Counted from the first letter of the stretch, positions 1-8,663 are shown. The stretch: 44,802 nt of DNA from Microcoleus sp. LEGE 07076 (GCF_015207455.1 NZ_JADEWV010000033.1:1-44802), one strand, 5' to 3'. Translations and numbers: made by a program. The notes: generated by a model not told the origin, from the letters alone.

Positions 1-115
1 GTACTCTAAGTCTGATTCTCGTGCCGATATCCGGCTTTGTTTTCCGTTCTCAATTTTACAAAACCTCAAGCACCCCCACCACTAACTCTCTCGCATCAAA
101 GCCTGCGGTACCAAA

Positions 116-1201
116 GTGCGCCAAGTGCAGCTATCCCCCAGGGAATCGACACCAGCACCAGCACCCGCAGCCAAACAAGAGCCAGCTCCAAAACCGCCCT
201 CCCCAGCCGCACAAAAACCCGCCAATCTCCCCGCAACTGTCAGCATCAAAGCAGTTGGCGACATCATCCCCGGCACCAATTTTCCCTACAACAAACTGCC
301 GCCAAATAAAGACCGTTTATTTGATTCGGTAAAACCGTACCTTCAAGGAGCCGACATTCTGTTTGGCAATTTTGAAAGCACGATGACCGATTACCCTTAC
401 AGTTCCAAAGGAGTCGGCGGACGAATGCTGTTTGCCTTTCGGACTCCTCCAAGTTATGCCAAAATCTTCAAAAATGTCGGTTTTAATATTTTGAATGTTG
501 CCAACAATCACTCTTACGATTTTAACGAGCAGGGATTTAAGGACACGATTAAAAACATCGAAAGCAACGGCATGAAAGCCGTTGGGAAAAGAGATCAAAT
601 TGTTTATCAAAATGTCAAGGGCGTGAATGTTGCTTTTATCGGCTTCAGCAACTACGGCGAAGTCCACAATTCCTTGCTGGAACTAAAAGCAGGGGCAGAA
701 GTTGTCAAAAAAGCGAAGCAAAAAGCTGATATTGTAGTGATATCAGTTCATGCTGGAGCTGAAGGAACCGGAGCTCAGAATGTCAGAAATAAAACCGAGT
801 TCTTTTACGGAGAAAACCGGGGAAATATGGTTTTGTTTTCGCGGACGATGATTGATGCCGGAGCAGATTTGATTTTAGGACACGGCCCGCACGTTACCAG
901 AGCTTTGGAACTTTACAAGGGGAAATTGATTGCTTATTCCCTGGGCAATTTTATGGGTTATCGCACTTTGTCCACAGCGGGAGCACTCGGTCAATCTCTG
1001 ATTTTGGATGTAAAAATGAATCCGCAAGGGGATTTTGTTTCTGGTAAGATTATCCCCGTCGAACTTGACAGCAAAGGTATTCCGTCTGTCGATAAGGATT
1101 TTAGGAGTGTAGGCTTGATTCGCCGTTTGACTCATAGCGATTTTCCCAACACTGGTTTAACTATTGATGACAAGGGACAAATTTTGAAGAAGAGTAAGTA
1201 G
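116..1201 (+). CDS. CapA-family metallophosphatase-like protein, 5' end disrupted or cut by the window edge
   Basis: Family known from poly-gamma-glutamate capsule protein CapA, a calcineurin-like metallophosphatase fold usually anchored by an N-terminal signal or membrane segment. The reading frame shows VGDIIPG (about residue 49), NVANNHSYD (about 137), SVHAG, LGHGPHV and YSLGNF, the metal-binding series typical of the family. The only start in this frame is GTG at 116, giving a Pro/Ala-rich low-complexity N-terminus with no signal peptide. A hydrophobic stretch (SLILVPISGFVF) lies just upstream in another frame (frame 3, open from the window edge), followed by a linker that would join this frame near 100-116 if one base were gained or lost. 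The true gene therefore probably starts outside the window and carries a frameshift or sequence error. Exact substrate unknown. Confidence 0.75.
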   Translation: MRQVQLSPRESTPAPAPAAKQEPAPKPPSPAAQKPANLPATVSIKAVGDIIPGTNFPYNKLPPNKDRLFDSVKPYLQGADILFGNFESTMTDYPYSSKGVGGRMLFAFRTPPSYAKIFKNVGFNILNVANNHSYDFNEQGFKDTIKNIESNGMKAVGKRDQIVYQNVKGVNVAFIGFSNYGEVHNSLLELKAGAEVVKKAKQKADIVVISVHAGAEGTGAQNVRNKTEFFYGENRGNMVLFSRTMIDAGADLILGHGPHVTRALELYKGKLIAYSLGNFMGYRTLSTAGALGQSLILDVKMNPQGDFVSGKIIPVELDSKGIPSVDKDFRSVGLIRRLTHSDFPNTGLTIDDKGQILKKSK

Positions 1202-1202
1202 T

Positions 1203-1393
1203 CAGTTGGCAGTTGGCAGTTGACTGTTGACTGTTGACTGTTGACTGTTGGCTGTTAACTGTTAACTGTTGCCTGTTAACTGCTGGCTGTTAACTAATGA
1301 ATGTTGCCAACTAACAAATAACAAATAACAAATAACAACTAACAACTAACAACTAACAACTAACAACTAACAACTAACAACTAACAACTAACA
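1203..1393. repeat. Short heptanucleotide tandem repeats (STRR type)
   Basis: The whole gap is runs of 7-bp units: first TTGACTG/TTAACTG variants, then AACAAAT, then a long run of AACAACT. Such short tandemly repeated sequences are typical of filamentous cyanobacterial intergenic space. It separates two convergent genes, and I see no clear terminator in it. Confidence 0.85.
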
Positions 1394-1394
1394 A

Positions 1395-2486
1395 CTAATC
1401 AAAACTCATTGCTTTCAAAGCTTCTTTCATTTCGTCTGCTGTCGTCGTTGCAGTACCGAATTGACGCACGACAATGCTAGCCGCTAAATTGCCCAAAACT
1501 GCCGCTTCCCAACCGGATGCACCGACGCATAAAGCTAAAGTCATTGCTGCTACAACTGTATCTCCAGCACCGGTTACATCGAATACATCAGTCTTGTTAA
1601 AAGGGGGAATATCCCAGCTTTGAATGGCAAATTCCCCGTTTTCACAAGTGGATGTTGGAGGGGGTGAATTTTTGATGGCTTCGCCCTTGGCTTTTTCAAA
1701 CAAACTCATCCCTTCTTCGCCGCGAGTAATCAGGATTTTTTGAGCCTGAGTTAGGTTCAACAAATCGCGTCCTGCTTGCATTAAAGTTTGAGGGTTATTG
1801 ATAGCGTATCCGACTGCTTGTTCGGCTTCGGGCAAGTTGGGAGTAAATAGCATTGCTCCAGAATATCGCTGCAAATCTGTTTGAGCGTCTACTATTGTTT
1901 TGCCGGGAACTACTGCCGATTCGATCGCCAAATTGGTCAAAACTCCGTCGCCGTAGTCGGAACAAACGACGGCATCTACTGTCGGGATTTGTTGCCCGAT
2001 GTAGTCTGCTAATTGCAATTGCAAGTCTACATCCGGCAACTCGTCAGATTTGCGATCGACTCGGACAATTTGCTGAGTCACTGACTGTCGCGCGTGCCCG
2101 GAAATTCGAGTTTTGGTGACAGTTGGACGCTGCGAATCAATGAAAATCCCACCCGTATCAATTCCCGCAGCCTCAAAAATACCGCACAAAGCCTTTCCCT
2201 GGTCGTCTTTTCCCACCAAACCAGCAACTTTGACTTTGCCTCCCAGTTTGGCCAAATTGTAGACAGCATTTGCGCCACCTCCTGGCAGTTGCCGAGTATT
2301 TTCGTAGCGCAAAATCAACACAGGTGCTTCGCGGGAAATTCGCTCTACTTGTCCGGTAAGAAACTCGTCCAAGGTCAAATCTCCGATCGCTAATACCTGC
2401 GCTCGATCGAAGCAGTCTAATCTTTTCAATAATTGCTCAGTTGAGGCACGCAGTTGAGGCAAAAAATCGGAATAGTCGTTAGTCAT
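1395..2486 (-). CDS. PfkB-family carbohydrate kinase, heptose-7-phosphate kinase (HldE/RfaE domain I) type
   Basis: Ribokinase-fold sugar kinase most like the kinase half of HldE, which phosphorylates D-glycero-D-manno-heptose 7-phosphate for LPS heptose precursors. The protein has 363 residues. The first PfkB signature (GGGAN at 69-73) and the second (DVTGAGD at 303-309, with the catalytic-base Asp309) are both intact. No C-terminal adenylyltransferase domain is present, so it is a stand-alone kinase, as in organisms with split hldA/hldC. The ATG at 2486 is the natural start. It is transcribed alone, convergent with the upstream CapA-like gene. The exact sugar substrate is inferred; another PfkB sugar kinase remains possible. 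Confidence 0.75.
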   Translation of the reverse strand: MTNDYSDFLPQLRASTEQLLKRLDCFDRAQVLAIGDLTLDEFLTGQVERISREAPVLILRYENTRQLPGGGANAVYNLAKLGGKVKVAGLVGKDDQGKALCGIFEAAGIDTGGIFIDSQRPTVTKTRISGHARQSVTQQIVRVDRKSDELPDVDLQLQLADYIGQQIPTVDAVVCSDYGDGVLTNLAIESAVVPGKTIVDAQTDLQRYSGAMLFTPNLPEAEQAVGYAINNPQTLMQAGRDLLNLTQAQKILITRGEEGMSLFEKAKGEAIKNSPPPTSTCENGEFAIQSWDIPPFNKTDVFDVTGAGDTVVAAMTLALCVGASGWEAAVLGNLAASIVVRQFGTATTTADEMKEALKAMSFD

Positions 2487-2757
2487 TAACCAAAAAAAAT
2501 GAGACTGAGGAGTTGATAGTTGAGCAGGGGACGAGCGGCAGTTAAAAATCCTAATAAAGATTAATAATTGATTTCCTCCCTGATTTGATTTTTAACTTTT
2601 CATTGACTGTCTCGCTTTGATTTTGATAAATTTATTGCAGGCTGCAGGCGATCGCACTCGCTCAACCAACTTGGCAAATAATTGCATCAAGACTCAAGAC
2701 AAAGTTTCACGCTGTAGAAGTTTCCTCCTACATAAGCGGCTTCAAAAAACAGCATAA

Positions 2758-3306
2758 TTATTTCAATTTCTGCTTGATGATTGTAATCACCTGACTCATT
2801 TGTTTTTTGAGTGCATCAATTTCCGCTTGCATTTTCGCCATTTTCTGAATCATCGCCTGAATGTCGGCACCGCCGGCTCCGGAACTGGGTGCAGCGGCGG
2901 CTGCGGCTTCGGGCACTGGTTTCTTTTTGGCCAGTACCATTGCCGATTTGATCGCCTCGGTTAGCTGCTTCTTCTCAAAGGGTTTGGCGATGAATGCAAA
3001 AAAATGCTTCTCGAAGGGTTTGGGAATTTTTTCCATCACCTCTTCTTCGCGCCCCGACATGATCACCAAAGGTATCTTGGAAAGTTCGGCATGGGCTTGC
3101 ACTTTTTGATACACTTCCCAACCGCTGACTTTGGGCAGCAGGAAATCTAACATAATTAGATTCGGGCGGGCTTGACGGATCAGTTTGAGTCCCTCTTCGC
3201 CGTCTTTTGCTTCTAGAACTTCAAAGTTACCTTGGGGCAACATCTCTCGGACTCGAACTCGGATGACTTTACTGTCATCGATTACCAAGATTTTTTGACC
3301 AGCCAC
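2758..3306 (-). CDS. CheY-like response regulator with C-terminal coiled coil
   Basis: Single REC domain (about 1-120) with the acidic pair D10/D11, phosphoacceptor D54 in IMLDFLLP, S84 and K108 (IAKPF), so it should accept a phosphoryl group. After an Ala/Pro-rich linker near 133-147 the last 35 residues (IQAMIQKMAKMQAEIDALKK) form a short coiled coil instead of a DNA-binding or enzymatic output, suggesting output by protein contact or oligomerisation. The start is GTG at 3306, preceded by AAGGAG at good spacing. No kinase gene is adjacent, so the partner is unknown. Confidence 0.85.
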   Translation of the reverse strand: MAGQKILVIDDSKVIRVRVREMLPQGNFEVLEAKDGEEGLKLIRQARPNLIMLDFLLPKVSGWEVYQKVQAHAELSKIPLVIMSGREEEVMEKIPKPFEKHFFAFIAKPFEKKQLTEAIKSAMVLAKKKPVPEAAAAAAPSSGAGGADIQAMIQKMAKMQAEIDALKKQMSQVITIIKQKLK

Positions 3307-3500
3307 GACTGACTCCTTCAGTAATGAGTGATGATTCGCATCCTTTAGTATATCCCTAACAGAATTCTACCCAGAACTCTGGGCAATATAGTTTTGCTGC
3401 AACGATCGCGCGATTTTGATTTGGGGTTATATTCCTACAAGTTCAGGGACTTTGATTTCGGATAGGATCTAAGGCATTAACTCGATCGCCCTTGAATTTT

Positions 3501-4475
3501 ATGTCGCCCCAGACTCCTCAAACTCATACTGTCAAAGCAACTGCCGCCCAAATGCGGGGTGAAATCGAGCTGATTCCGGAATGGCTGCGACGGCCAATTG
3601 GCAAAGCTAGCGAACTTTCCCCAGTCCAGAAAATTATTAAACAGCGGCAAATTCACACCATTTGTGAGGAGGGCAGATGTCCCAACCGGGGCGAGTGCTA
3701 CGCCCAAAAAACGGCGACTTTTTTGTTGATGGGGCCGACTTGCACCCGCGCTTGTGCTTTTTGTCAAGTAGATAAAGGTCATTCTCCGATGCCCCTCGAT
3801 CCGGAGGAACCGCAAAAGGTGGCGGAAGCAATAAGTCTTTTGGGCTTGCGCTATGCGGTGCTGACTGCGGTGGCGAGGGACGATTTGCCCGATGGCGGTG
3901 CGGGTTGGTTTGCAAGGACGATCGCCCAAATCCGCCTCTTGAACCCGGATACTGAAGTTGAGGTACTGACTCCGGATTTTTGGGGGGGAATCGGTAGGGG
4001 CGATGCCCCCGCGCCCTTCCCCGGCGGACAGAATTCCGACCTCGATGAGTTGCAGCGAGAGCGGATTCGGACGGTGGTGGAGGCAAAACCGGCTTGTTAC
4101 AACCACAATATTGAGACGGTGCGGCGGTTGCAAGGGCCGGTGCGGAGGGGGGCTAAGTACGATCGCTCGATCGGCGTTCTGCGGATTGTCAAGCAATTTG
4201 ACCCAACTATTCCCACCAAATCCGGTTTGATGTTGGGGCACGGGGAAACCTCCGCCGAGATTGTTGAAGCGATGGCCGATTTGCGGGATGCCAAGTGCGA
4301 TCGGCTCACCCTCGGGCAATACATGAGACCATCTCTAGAACACCTCCCAGTGCGTAAATACTGGACGCCAGCCGAATTTGACCGTTTTGGGTCGATCGCC
4401 CGAGAGATGGGGTTTGAGCGCGTGCGATCGGGGCCTCTCGTCCGCAGTTCATACCACGCCGGAGAAAGCGATTGA
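3501..4475 (+). CDS. lipA: Lipoyl synthase (radical SAM)
   Basis: Inserts two sulfur atoms into protein-bound octanoyl groups to make lipoate for the 2-oxoacid dehydrogenases and glycine cleavage system. With the ATG at 3501 the product has 324 residues. The auxiliary cluster cysteines C55, C60 and C66, the radical-SAM triad C81-x3-C85-x2-C88 and the C-terminal RSSYHAG serine-ligand motif are all present. An in-frame TTG at 3492 is less likely. The loop after [10 protein letters not shown] (about residues 163-185) is longer than I expect for the family and is encoded by DNA resembling dispersed GTAGGGGCG repeats. The gene is monocistronic, with psaX 126 bp downstream. Confidence 0.95.
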   Translation: MSPQTPQTHTVKATAAQMRGEIELIPEWLRRPIGKASELSPVQKIIKQRQIHTICEEGRCPNRGECYAQKTATFLLMGPTCTRACAFCQVDKGHSPMPLDPEEPQKVAEAISLLGLRYAVLTAVARDDLPDGGAGWFARTIAQIRLLNPDTEVEVLTPDFWGGIGRGDAPAPFPGGQNSDLDELQRERIRTVVEAKPACYNHNIETVRRLQGPVRRGAKYDRSIGVLRIVKQFDPTIPTKSGLMLGHGETSAEIVEAMADLRDAKCDRLTLGQYMRPSLEHLPVRKYWTPAEFDRFGSIAREMGFERVRSGPLVRSSYHAGESD

Positions 4476-4522
4476 AAGCAATCTCAATTCAACCGGGTAG
4501 AAACTCCTAGTTACAAAAAATA

Positions 4523-4537
4523 ACACTCTAAGAGTGT
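4523..4537. promoter_or_regulatory. Short perfect palindrome upstream of psaX
   Basis: ACACTC-TAA-GAGTGT, with 6-bp arms, lies 64 bp before the psaX start and 47 bp after the lipA stop. There is no T-run after it, so an operator or an RNA hairpin in the psaX leader is as likely as a terminator. The function is inferred only from position. Confidence 0.3.
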
Positions 4538-4601
4538 GCTCATGTGCGACGCTCTCTGCTATTTGTGAATAGAGTGACATTATGAATTAGGAGCTTTACC
4601 T

Positions 4602-4748
4602 ATGGCAGAGATAGCGAAGAACCAATTAAAATCCGACTCCGTGATGAAAACGGGCAAATTCCCTTACACCTTTCGCGCAGGGTGGTTTCTATTGCTGTTA
4701 GGTATCAACTTTCTCGTGGCAGGCTATTATTTCCATATCATTCAATAG
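4602..4748 (+). CDS. psaX: Photosystem I subunit PsaX
   Basis: A 48-residue protein. After a short polar N-terminus, the motif FPYTFRAGWFLLLLGINF followed by LVAGYYF matches what I know of PsaX (small cyanobacterial PSI subunit with a YxFR...INFLVAxYYF core), a single transmembrane helix at the periphery of the PSI trimer that co-ordinates one chlorophyll. The ATG at 4602 has TTAGGAG upstream (4588-4594) at 7-nt spacing. PsaX is present in only some cyanobacteria. The gene is shorter than most ORF cut-offs and easily missed. It stands alone, with heptamer repeats downstream. Confidence 0.85.
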   Translation: MAEIAKNQLKSDSVMKTGKFPYTFRAGWFLLLLGINFLVAGYYFHIIQ

Positions 4749-5071
4749 TTCTGTAATTTGACTGTTAGCAGCCCCTGCTGTTTTCGACCTCAACGTCGGA
4801 GACTGAGAAAGAGGGAGAGGGGGAGAGTTTTGAGTTTTAAGTTGGGGAGAATATGACTTCATCCTTTTAACTAATGACTGCTGACTTCTTCCCTCTTCCT
4901 TTTGACAGTTGACAGGAAAGTTGGTGGTTGGCCCGAAAGCAGTAGTTAACAGTCAACAGTCAACTGTCAACTGTCAACAGCTAACAATTCCCTAATGACT
5001 AATGACTGCTGACTAACGACTAATTACTGCTGACAACTGCTTTCCTACCAACTGCCAACTGACTAATAACT
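4749..5071. repeat. Intergenic heptamer repeats, no gene seen
   Basis: The stretch holds variants of AACAGTC/AACTGTC, TAATGAC and TGCTGAC units, notably at 4940-5060, together with a purine-rich GAGAGGGGGAGAG patch near 4810. No open frame with coding character is visible. Confidence 0.75.
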
Positions 5072-5440
5072 TCAAGAGCGATTTCTCGCAGATTCTAACT
5101 TAGATAACCGCTCTTTGATTTTGAGCACATCCTGCTTAGTTTCAATTGCCAAAGTTGCTAAATTGTCAAACATCGGGTCTCCCGACAGCATTCTAGGATT
5201 TGCGCGCCCAGAACTCGGACTGTTTCGAGACTCAGACCGGTTAACTCGAGAACCTTGAGACTGCAAACTGTAGATTTGTCCTCTGAGTTCGGTAATTTGA
5301 CTTTCTAATTGAGTAATACGAAACTCTAATTGAACAGTCGATTGAGCTGGCGTAAAACTGGGTAAAACAGCAATTGCTAACGCGCAAGCAAGACACACAA
5401 CACAGATTTTTATGGCGCGATGGCGAAAAAAATTCGGCAT
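5072..5440 (-). CDS. Secreted or periplasmic hypothetical protein with coiled coil
   Basis: 122 residues. A basic N-terminus (FFRHRAIK) precedes a hydrophobic core CVVCLACALAIAVLP and an Ala-Gln site (TPAQS near 30-34), a classical signal peptide. Residues 36-64 (QLEFRITQLESQITELRGQI) form a heptad coiled coil, then comes a Ser/Arg-rich linker, then a second amphipathic helix (TLAIETKQDVLKIKERLSKL). I do not recognise a named family, though proteins of this layout are common in cyanobacteria. The ATG at 5440 is the start. Likely exported and oligomeric; role unknown. Confidence 0.7.
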   Translation of the reverse strand: MPNFFRHRAIKICVVCLACALAIAVLPSFTPAQSTVQLEFRITQLESQITELRGQIYSLQSQGSRVNRSESRNSPSSGRANPRMLSGDPMFDNLATLAIETKQDVLKIKERLSKLESARNRS

Positions 5441-5762
5441 AGCTTGAATAGTTTAAATTATACCAGGTATAGGATAACAAATCGCCGATATTTTGGGTCT
5501 CTATCAGAAGTGTGTTTTATCTGAAATGTTGCACCATTCTCAATTTGTTGTGGGATGGGCATCCTGCCCGTCCATAAAAGGCTGATTGACAATAGTGCAA
5601 GATGTCAGTTTTATGCGAAACAGGAACGTAGCTATTTTAATGTTTTCCGCATCGGACAAAGAGTCTCGATCGACTAAAATTCACATTCAGAGGACTTAAG
5701 TCCGAGAGGGCGAACCGGAAGAATCTTAATTTACGAAAATTTACATTGCAAAAACTGAAGTT
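5441..5762. other. Intergenic region with one dispersed repeat
   Basis: No gene seen. It contains a degenerate hairpin repeat at 5546-5573 (TTGTGGGATGGGC then a loop then GCCCGTCC), related to the better hairpin at 8664-8695, and an AGGACTTAAGTCCGAGAG patch near 5691. Confidence 0.5.
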
Positions 5763-6653
5763 TTAAGCATCTTCACCCCAAAATTTTAGTTGCACATAAA
5801 CCAATATCAAAGCTACAGCCATTAGGAAAGTTGCCGCAGCGGCTGCATAACCAAAATCAAATTGCGAAAAAGCTTGCTCGTAAATATAATAAACTAGCAA
5901 GTTAGTAGAGTTCAAAGGGCCACCGCCGGTGATGACGTAAACTTGCTCGAAACTCCGCAGGGTAAAAATAGCTGTAGTCACCGTAGCAAATATTAAAGTC
6001 GGCCGCAAGCCTGGTAAAGTGATGTACAAAAATTGTTGCCAAGCATTGGCTCCGTCCAATTCTGCCGCTTCGTAACGATTTATGGGGATTGCTTGCAATC
6101 CTGCTAAAAATACTACCAGATTAAAGCCTAATTGTTTCCAAACACTCAGCAAAATTATGACTGGCATTGCCCAAACTGTGCTGCTAAGCCACGGAATTGG
6201 ATTTAGACCGATCGCCATTAACATATCATTCACCGGGCCTTCGGTTTGAAACAACCACCGCCAACCCAAGCCAACCGCAACTAAAGAGGTAATCGAAGGG
6301 ACGAAATAAGCGGTGCGGAGAGCGCCCCGCCAAGCAAACGAGCGATTTAGCAACACTGCTAAACCCAAAGGAATTACTAAACTGGGAATGACTGTGGCGG
6401 TAGTAAAATAGATCGTGTTTTGGATAATTTGCCAAAAATCCGGGTTAGTGAGGAGACGCGAGTAGTTGTTCAAACCAATTAAACGCACTCCCGACTGGGT
6501 AAAGCTGCCGCTGGTAAAGCTGAGGTAAAATAAATAGGCGATCGGCCCAATCAAAAAAGTACCCAAAAACAGCAAAGCCGGCGTTAGGAAAGTCCAAGCT
6601 GCGATCGACTCATTGTCCAACCAGTTAAAACTCCCAAATTTAATCCTAACCAT
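5763..6653 (-). CDS. Sugar ABC transporter permease (MalF/UgpA type)
   Basis: 296-residue inner-membrane permease of the carbohydrate-uptake (CUT1) class. About six hydrophobic helices are visible, starting with AAWTFLTPALLFLGTFLIG. The cytoplasmic EAA loop is clear (EAAELDGANAWQQFLYITLP, near 195-215), which docks the ATPase. No substrate-binding protein, second permease or ATPase gene is adjacent, so partners must be encoded elsewhere, as is common in cyanobacteria. The ATG at 6653 is divergent from the next gene. The substrate (glycerol-3-phosphate, maltose-like or other sugar) cannot be told from sequence alone. Confidence 0.85.
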   Translation of the reverse strand: MVRIKFGSFNWLDNESIAAWTFLTPALLFLGTFLIGPIAYLFYLSFTSGSFTQSGVRLIGLNNYSRLLTNPDFWQIIQNTIYFTTATVIPSLVIPLGLAVLLNRSFAWRGALRTAYFVPSITSLVAVGLGWRWLFQTEGPVNDMLMAIGLNPIPWLSSTVWAMPVIILLSVWKQLGFNLVVFLAGLQAIPINRYEAAELDGANAWQQFLYITLPGLRPTLIFATVTTAIFTLRSFEQVYVITGGGPLNSTNLLVYYIYEQAFSQFDFGYAAAAATFLMAVALILVYVQLKFWGEDA

Positions 6654-6712
6654 TGACTTGTAAATTTTAGCTTTTAGTTTTAAATGATATCACAATATAG
6701 GTGAATGTCAAA

Positions 6713-7288
6713 ATGAATCTTCTCGATATATTAGCCAATTTACCCACTATAGAAACTGAGAGACTGCTGCTCAGAAAAATTAGTTTAAACGATGCTAGCG
6801 ATATGTTTGAGTATGCTTCTAGTCCCGAAGTGTCGGAATACACAATGTGGTCAACTCACACCTCGATCGAGGACACTAAATATTTCCTCAAATCGCTGAC
6901 AAAAATGTACAAAAGACGAGAGCTTGTGGATTGGGGACTTGTCTCCAAAGCCGACAATAAATTTATCGGTACTTGCGGATTTGTGGAATGGAGTATGACA
7001 CACAACCGCGCCGAAATGGGATACGCTATTTCTAGCAAATATTGGAATCAAGGATATATGAGCGAGGCTGTCAATGCAATGATGGAATTCGGCTTTCGGG
7101 AAATGCTGTTGAATAGAATTGAGGCTAAATGTAAAGTTAGTAATATTGGTTCGGCGCGGGTAATGGAAAAAGTGGGGATGCAGTTGGAAGGAATATTGCG
7201 ACAGAAGATATTTGTCAAAGGCGAATACTGGGATCTAAAAATTTATTCGATTCTCAAAGATGATTTTTTTGCCGATCGACCAGATTAG
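6713..7288 (+). CDS. GNAT-family N-acetyltransferase (RimJ/RimL type)
   Basis: The protein begins with the family hallmark ETERLLLRKI and has GYAISSKYWNQGYMSEAV, the acetyl-CoA pyrophosphate-binding A motif (Q-G-Y-x-S-E-A), then the NIGSARVMEKVGMQLEG helix typical of RimJ/RimL-like enzymes that acetylate protein N-termini or small amines. The ATG at 6713 is preferred, since TATAGGTG lies just upstream; a GTG at 6701 would add four residues. It is divergent from the ABC permease. The substrate is unknown; the fold assignment is firm. Confidence 0.85.
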   Translation: MNLLDILANLPTIETERLLLRKISLNDASDMFEYASSPEVSEYTMWSTHTSIEDTKYFLKSLTKMYKRRELVDWGLVSKADNKFIGTCGFVEWSMTHNRAEMGYAISSKYWNQGYMSEAVNAMMEFGFREMLLNRIEAKCKVSNIGSARVMEKVGMQLEGILRQKIFVKGEYWDLKIYSILKDDFFADRPD

Positions 7289-7631
7289 CACTCCTAAATG
7301 TATGCCGTGCATTGCACACAATACCCTTTAAGTAGAAAGGCGCAAATCAACAGCACTGTGTTAATGAAGTGTAAATCACACGCTTTCCCTCAAGCCTCCT
7401 GCGTCAAGCCTCCTGCCCGATTCCAACGATAAATATTTGTGCCGACTTAATTCACCGAGAATTTCAAAGGTGATACCCGCCACGTGATTTATCCGTGGAA
7501 TCAATCCAAAATCTCAAATCTCAAATCCTCAAGCCCCCGGATTGAGCTGTGGAATCAATCCAAAATCTCAAATCTCAAATCTCAAATCTAATGACCCTAT
7601 TCTAAAATATAAGTGAATACTTTTTAGCCTT
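7289..7631. repeat. Intergenic region with CTCAAAT tandem repeats
   Basis: Two blocks of CTCAAAT units, each introduced by GGAATCAATCCAAAAT, occur at about 7498-7530 and 7551-7590. The block and its introducing phrase are duplicated. A short pair of repeated phrases (AAGCCTCCTGC) lies near 7393-7413. No gene seen; the purN promoter must lie in the last 50 bp. Confidence 0.65.
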
Positions 7632-8366
7632 ATGACAACTAACCCACTATCTATGAATTCCACTGCTAGCCTGATTTCTCCTGAGATTAGCAAAAGTTCG
7701 TTAGCGTTAGCGAAGCGATCCGAAGGAAAGCCCACCCCTACGGGGGCTACGCCAACGAAGAGGATCGCTCCGGCTCATCCTCCCTTAAAAATAGGAGTTT
7801 TAGCTTCGGGTAGCGGCAGCAACTTCGAGGTAATTGCCCGATCGATCCAACAGGGGCAACTTAATGTTCAAATCCCAGTATTAATTTACAACAATCCCGA
7901 AGCCAAAGCTGCCGCCCGAGCTGAAAAATACCGCATTCCCTCGATTTTGCTCAATCACCGCGACTGCAAAAGCCGCGAAGAATTAGATACAAAAATTGTT
8001 AAAACTTTCCAAGAATATGATGTAGAATGGGTAGTGATGGCGGGTTGGATGCGAATTGTTACTAAAGTTTTGCTAGATGCTTTTCCCGACAAAATTATTA
8101 ACATTCACCCCAGCTTGCTGCCGAGTTTCCCAGGAATTCGAGCCGTCGAGCAAGCACTCGCAGCCAAGGTTAAAATCACCGGATGTACGGTGCATATCGC
8201 CCGTTTGGAAGTAGACAGCGGGCCGATTTTAATGCAGGCTGCGGTGCCGGTATTGCCTGACGATACGGCAGAAACTCTGCACGCGAGAATTCAGGTGCAA
8301 GAGCACCTGATTATGGTAGGTGCGATCGCCCTGATTGCCGAATCCCATCAAAAACATTGTGACTAA
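7632..8366 (+). CDS. purN: Phosphoribosylglycinamide formyltransferase (GART, PurN)
   Basis: Third step of purine synthesis: transfers formyl from 10-formyl-THF to GAR. The catalytic domain begins near residue 52 with IGVLASGSGSNFE (phosphate-binding loop). INIHPSLLPSFPG contains the catalytic Asn/His, and VDSGPILMQAAVPV contains the catalytic Asp. The 244-residue product is longer than the usual 190-220 because of a 50-residue N-terminal extension. Residues 24-47 (LALAKRSEGKPTPTG and following) are encoded by a dispersed DNA repeat. The ATG at 7632 is the only credible start upstream of the repeat. The core is intact, so the enzyme should work. Confidence 0.93.
   Translation: MTTNPLSMNSTASLISPEISKSSLALAKRSEGKPTPTGATPTKRIAPAHPPLKIGVLASGSGSNFEVIARSIQQGQLNVQIPVLIYNNPEAKAAARAEKYRIPSILLNHRDCKSREELDTKIVKTFQEYDVEWVVMAGWMRIVTKVLLDAFPDKIINIHPSLLPSFPGIRAVEQALAAKVKITGCTVHIARLEVDSGPILMQAAVPVLPDDTAETLHARIQVQEHLIMVGAIALIAESHQKHCD
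7701..7771 (+). repeat. Dispersed repeat inserted in the purN coding region
   Basis: GC-rich sequence beginning GCGTTAGCGAAGCGATCC, with CACCCCTACGGGGGCTACGCC in two parts and ending near GGATCGCTCCG. It has the mosaic inverted-repeat look of cyanobacterial small dispersed repeats. It stays in frame and adds about 24 residues to PurN before the catalytic domain. Confidence 0.6.
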
Positions 8367-8604
8367 CAACCTCACCAGCGCGGCATCTGTACCCAAATTG
8401 TCCGTCAGCGAATCACCGGAACATCTCTGGCCGAGAAATATCATAGCTGGTGGAATAATTCGCCCCGAACCTTGATTCGGCAGCCATCGGGATGCCAAAG
8501 TCATCGCCGCCAGCGCCGAATTGGGCGAACCGGAAAAAGCACCTATTTTAGATGTCGGTGCGGGCCCTGAGCACAATAGTTTACTCTGAGCAAGGTTAGG
8601 TGAT
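8359..8604 (+). pseudogene. Methyltransferase-like gene remnant with an in-frame stop
   Basis: From GTG at 8359 (overlapping the purN stop) one frame reads through ESPEHLWPRNIIAGGIIRPEP, a TGA at 8473-8475, then in the same frame DAKVIAASAELGEPEKAPIL and DVGAGPEHNSF, ending at 8604. The second half contains a good SAM-binding motif I (ILDVGAG), but the protein stops right after it. Read-through of a single stop plus truncation suggests a decayed or 3'-deleted methyltransferase. This is inference from motif and frame continuity only. Confidence 0.4.
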
Positions 8605-8663
8605 TTCGTGGATGCGATCGAACTAAGGAATGAGAATTAAATAACTTACCATTTTTATTGTTC

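Noticed and set aside
3477-4319. 280-residue minus frame over lipA
   Set aside because: It lies entirely opposite lipA, whose cysteine motifs prove the plus frame; the minus frame has no recognisable domain.
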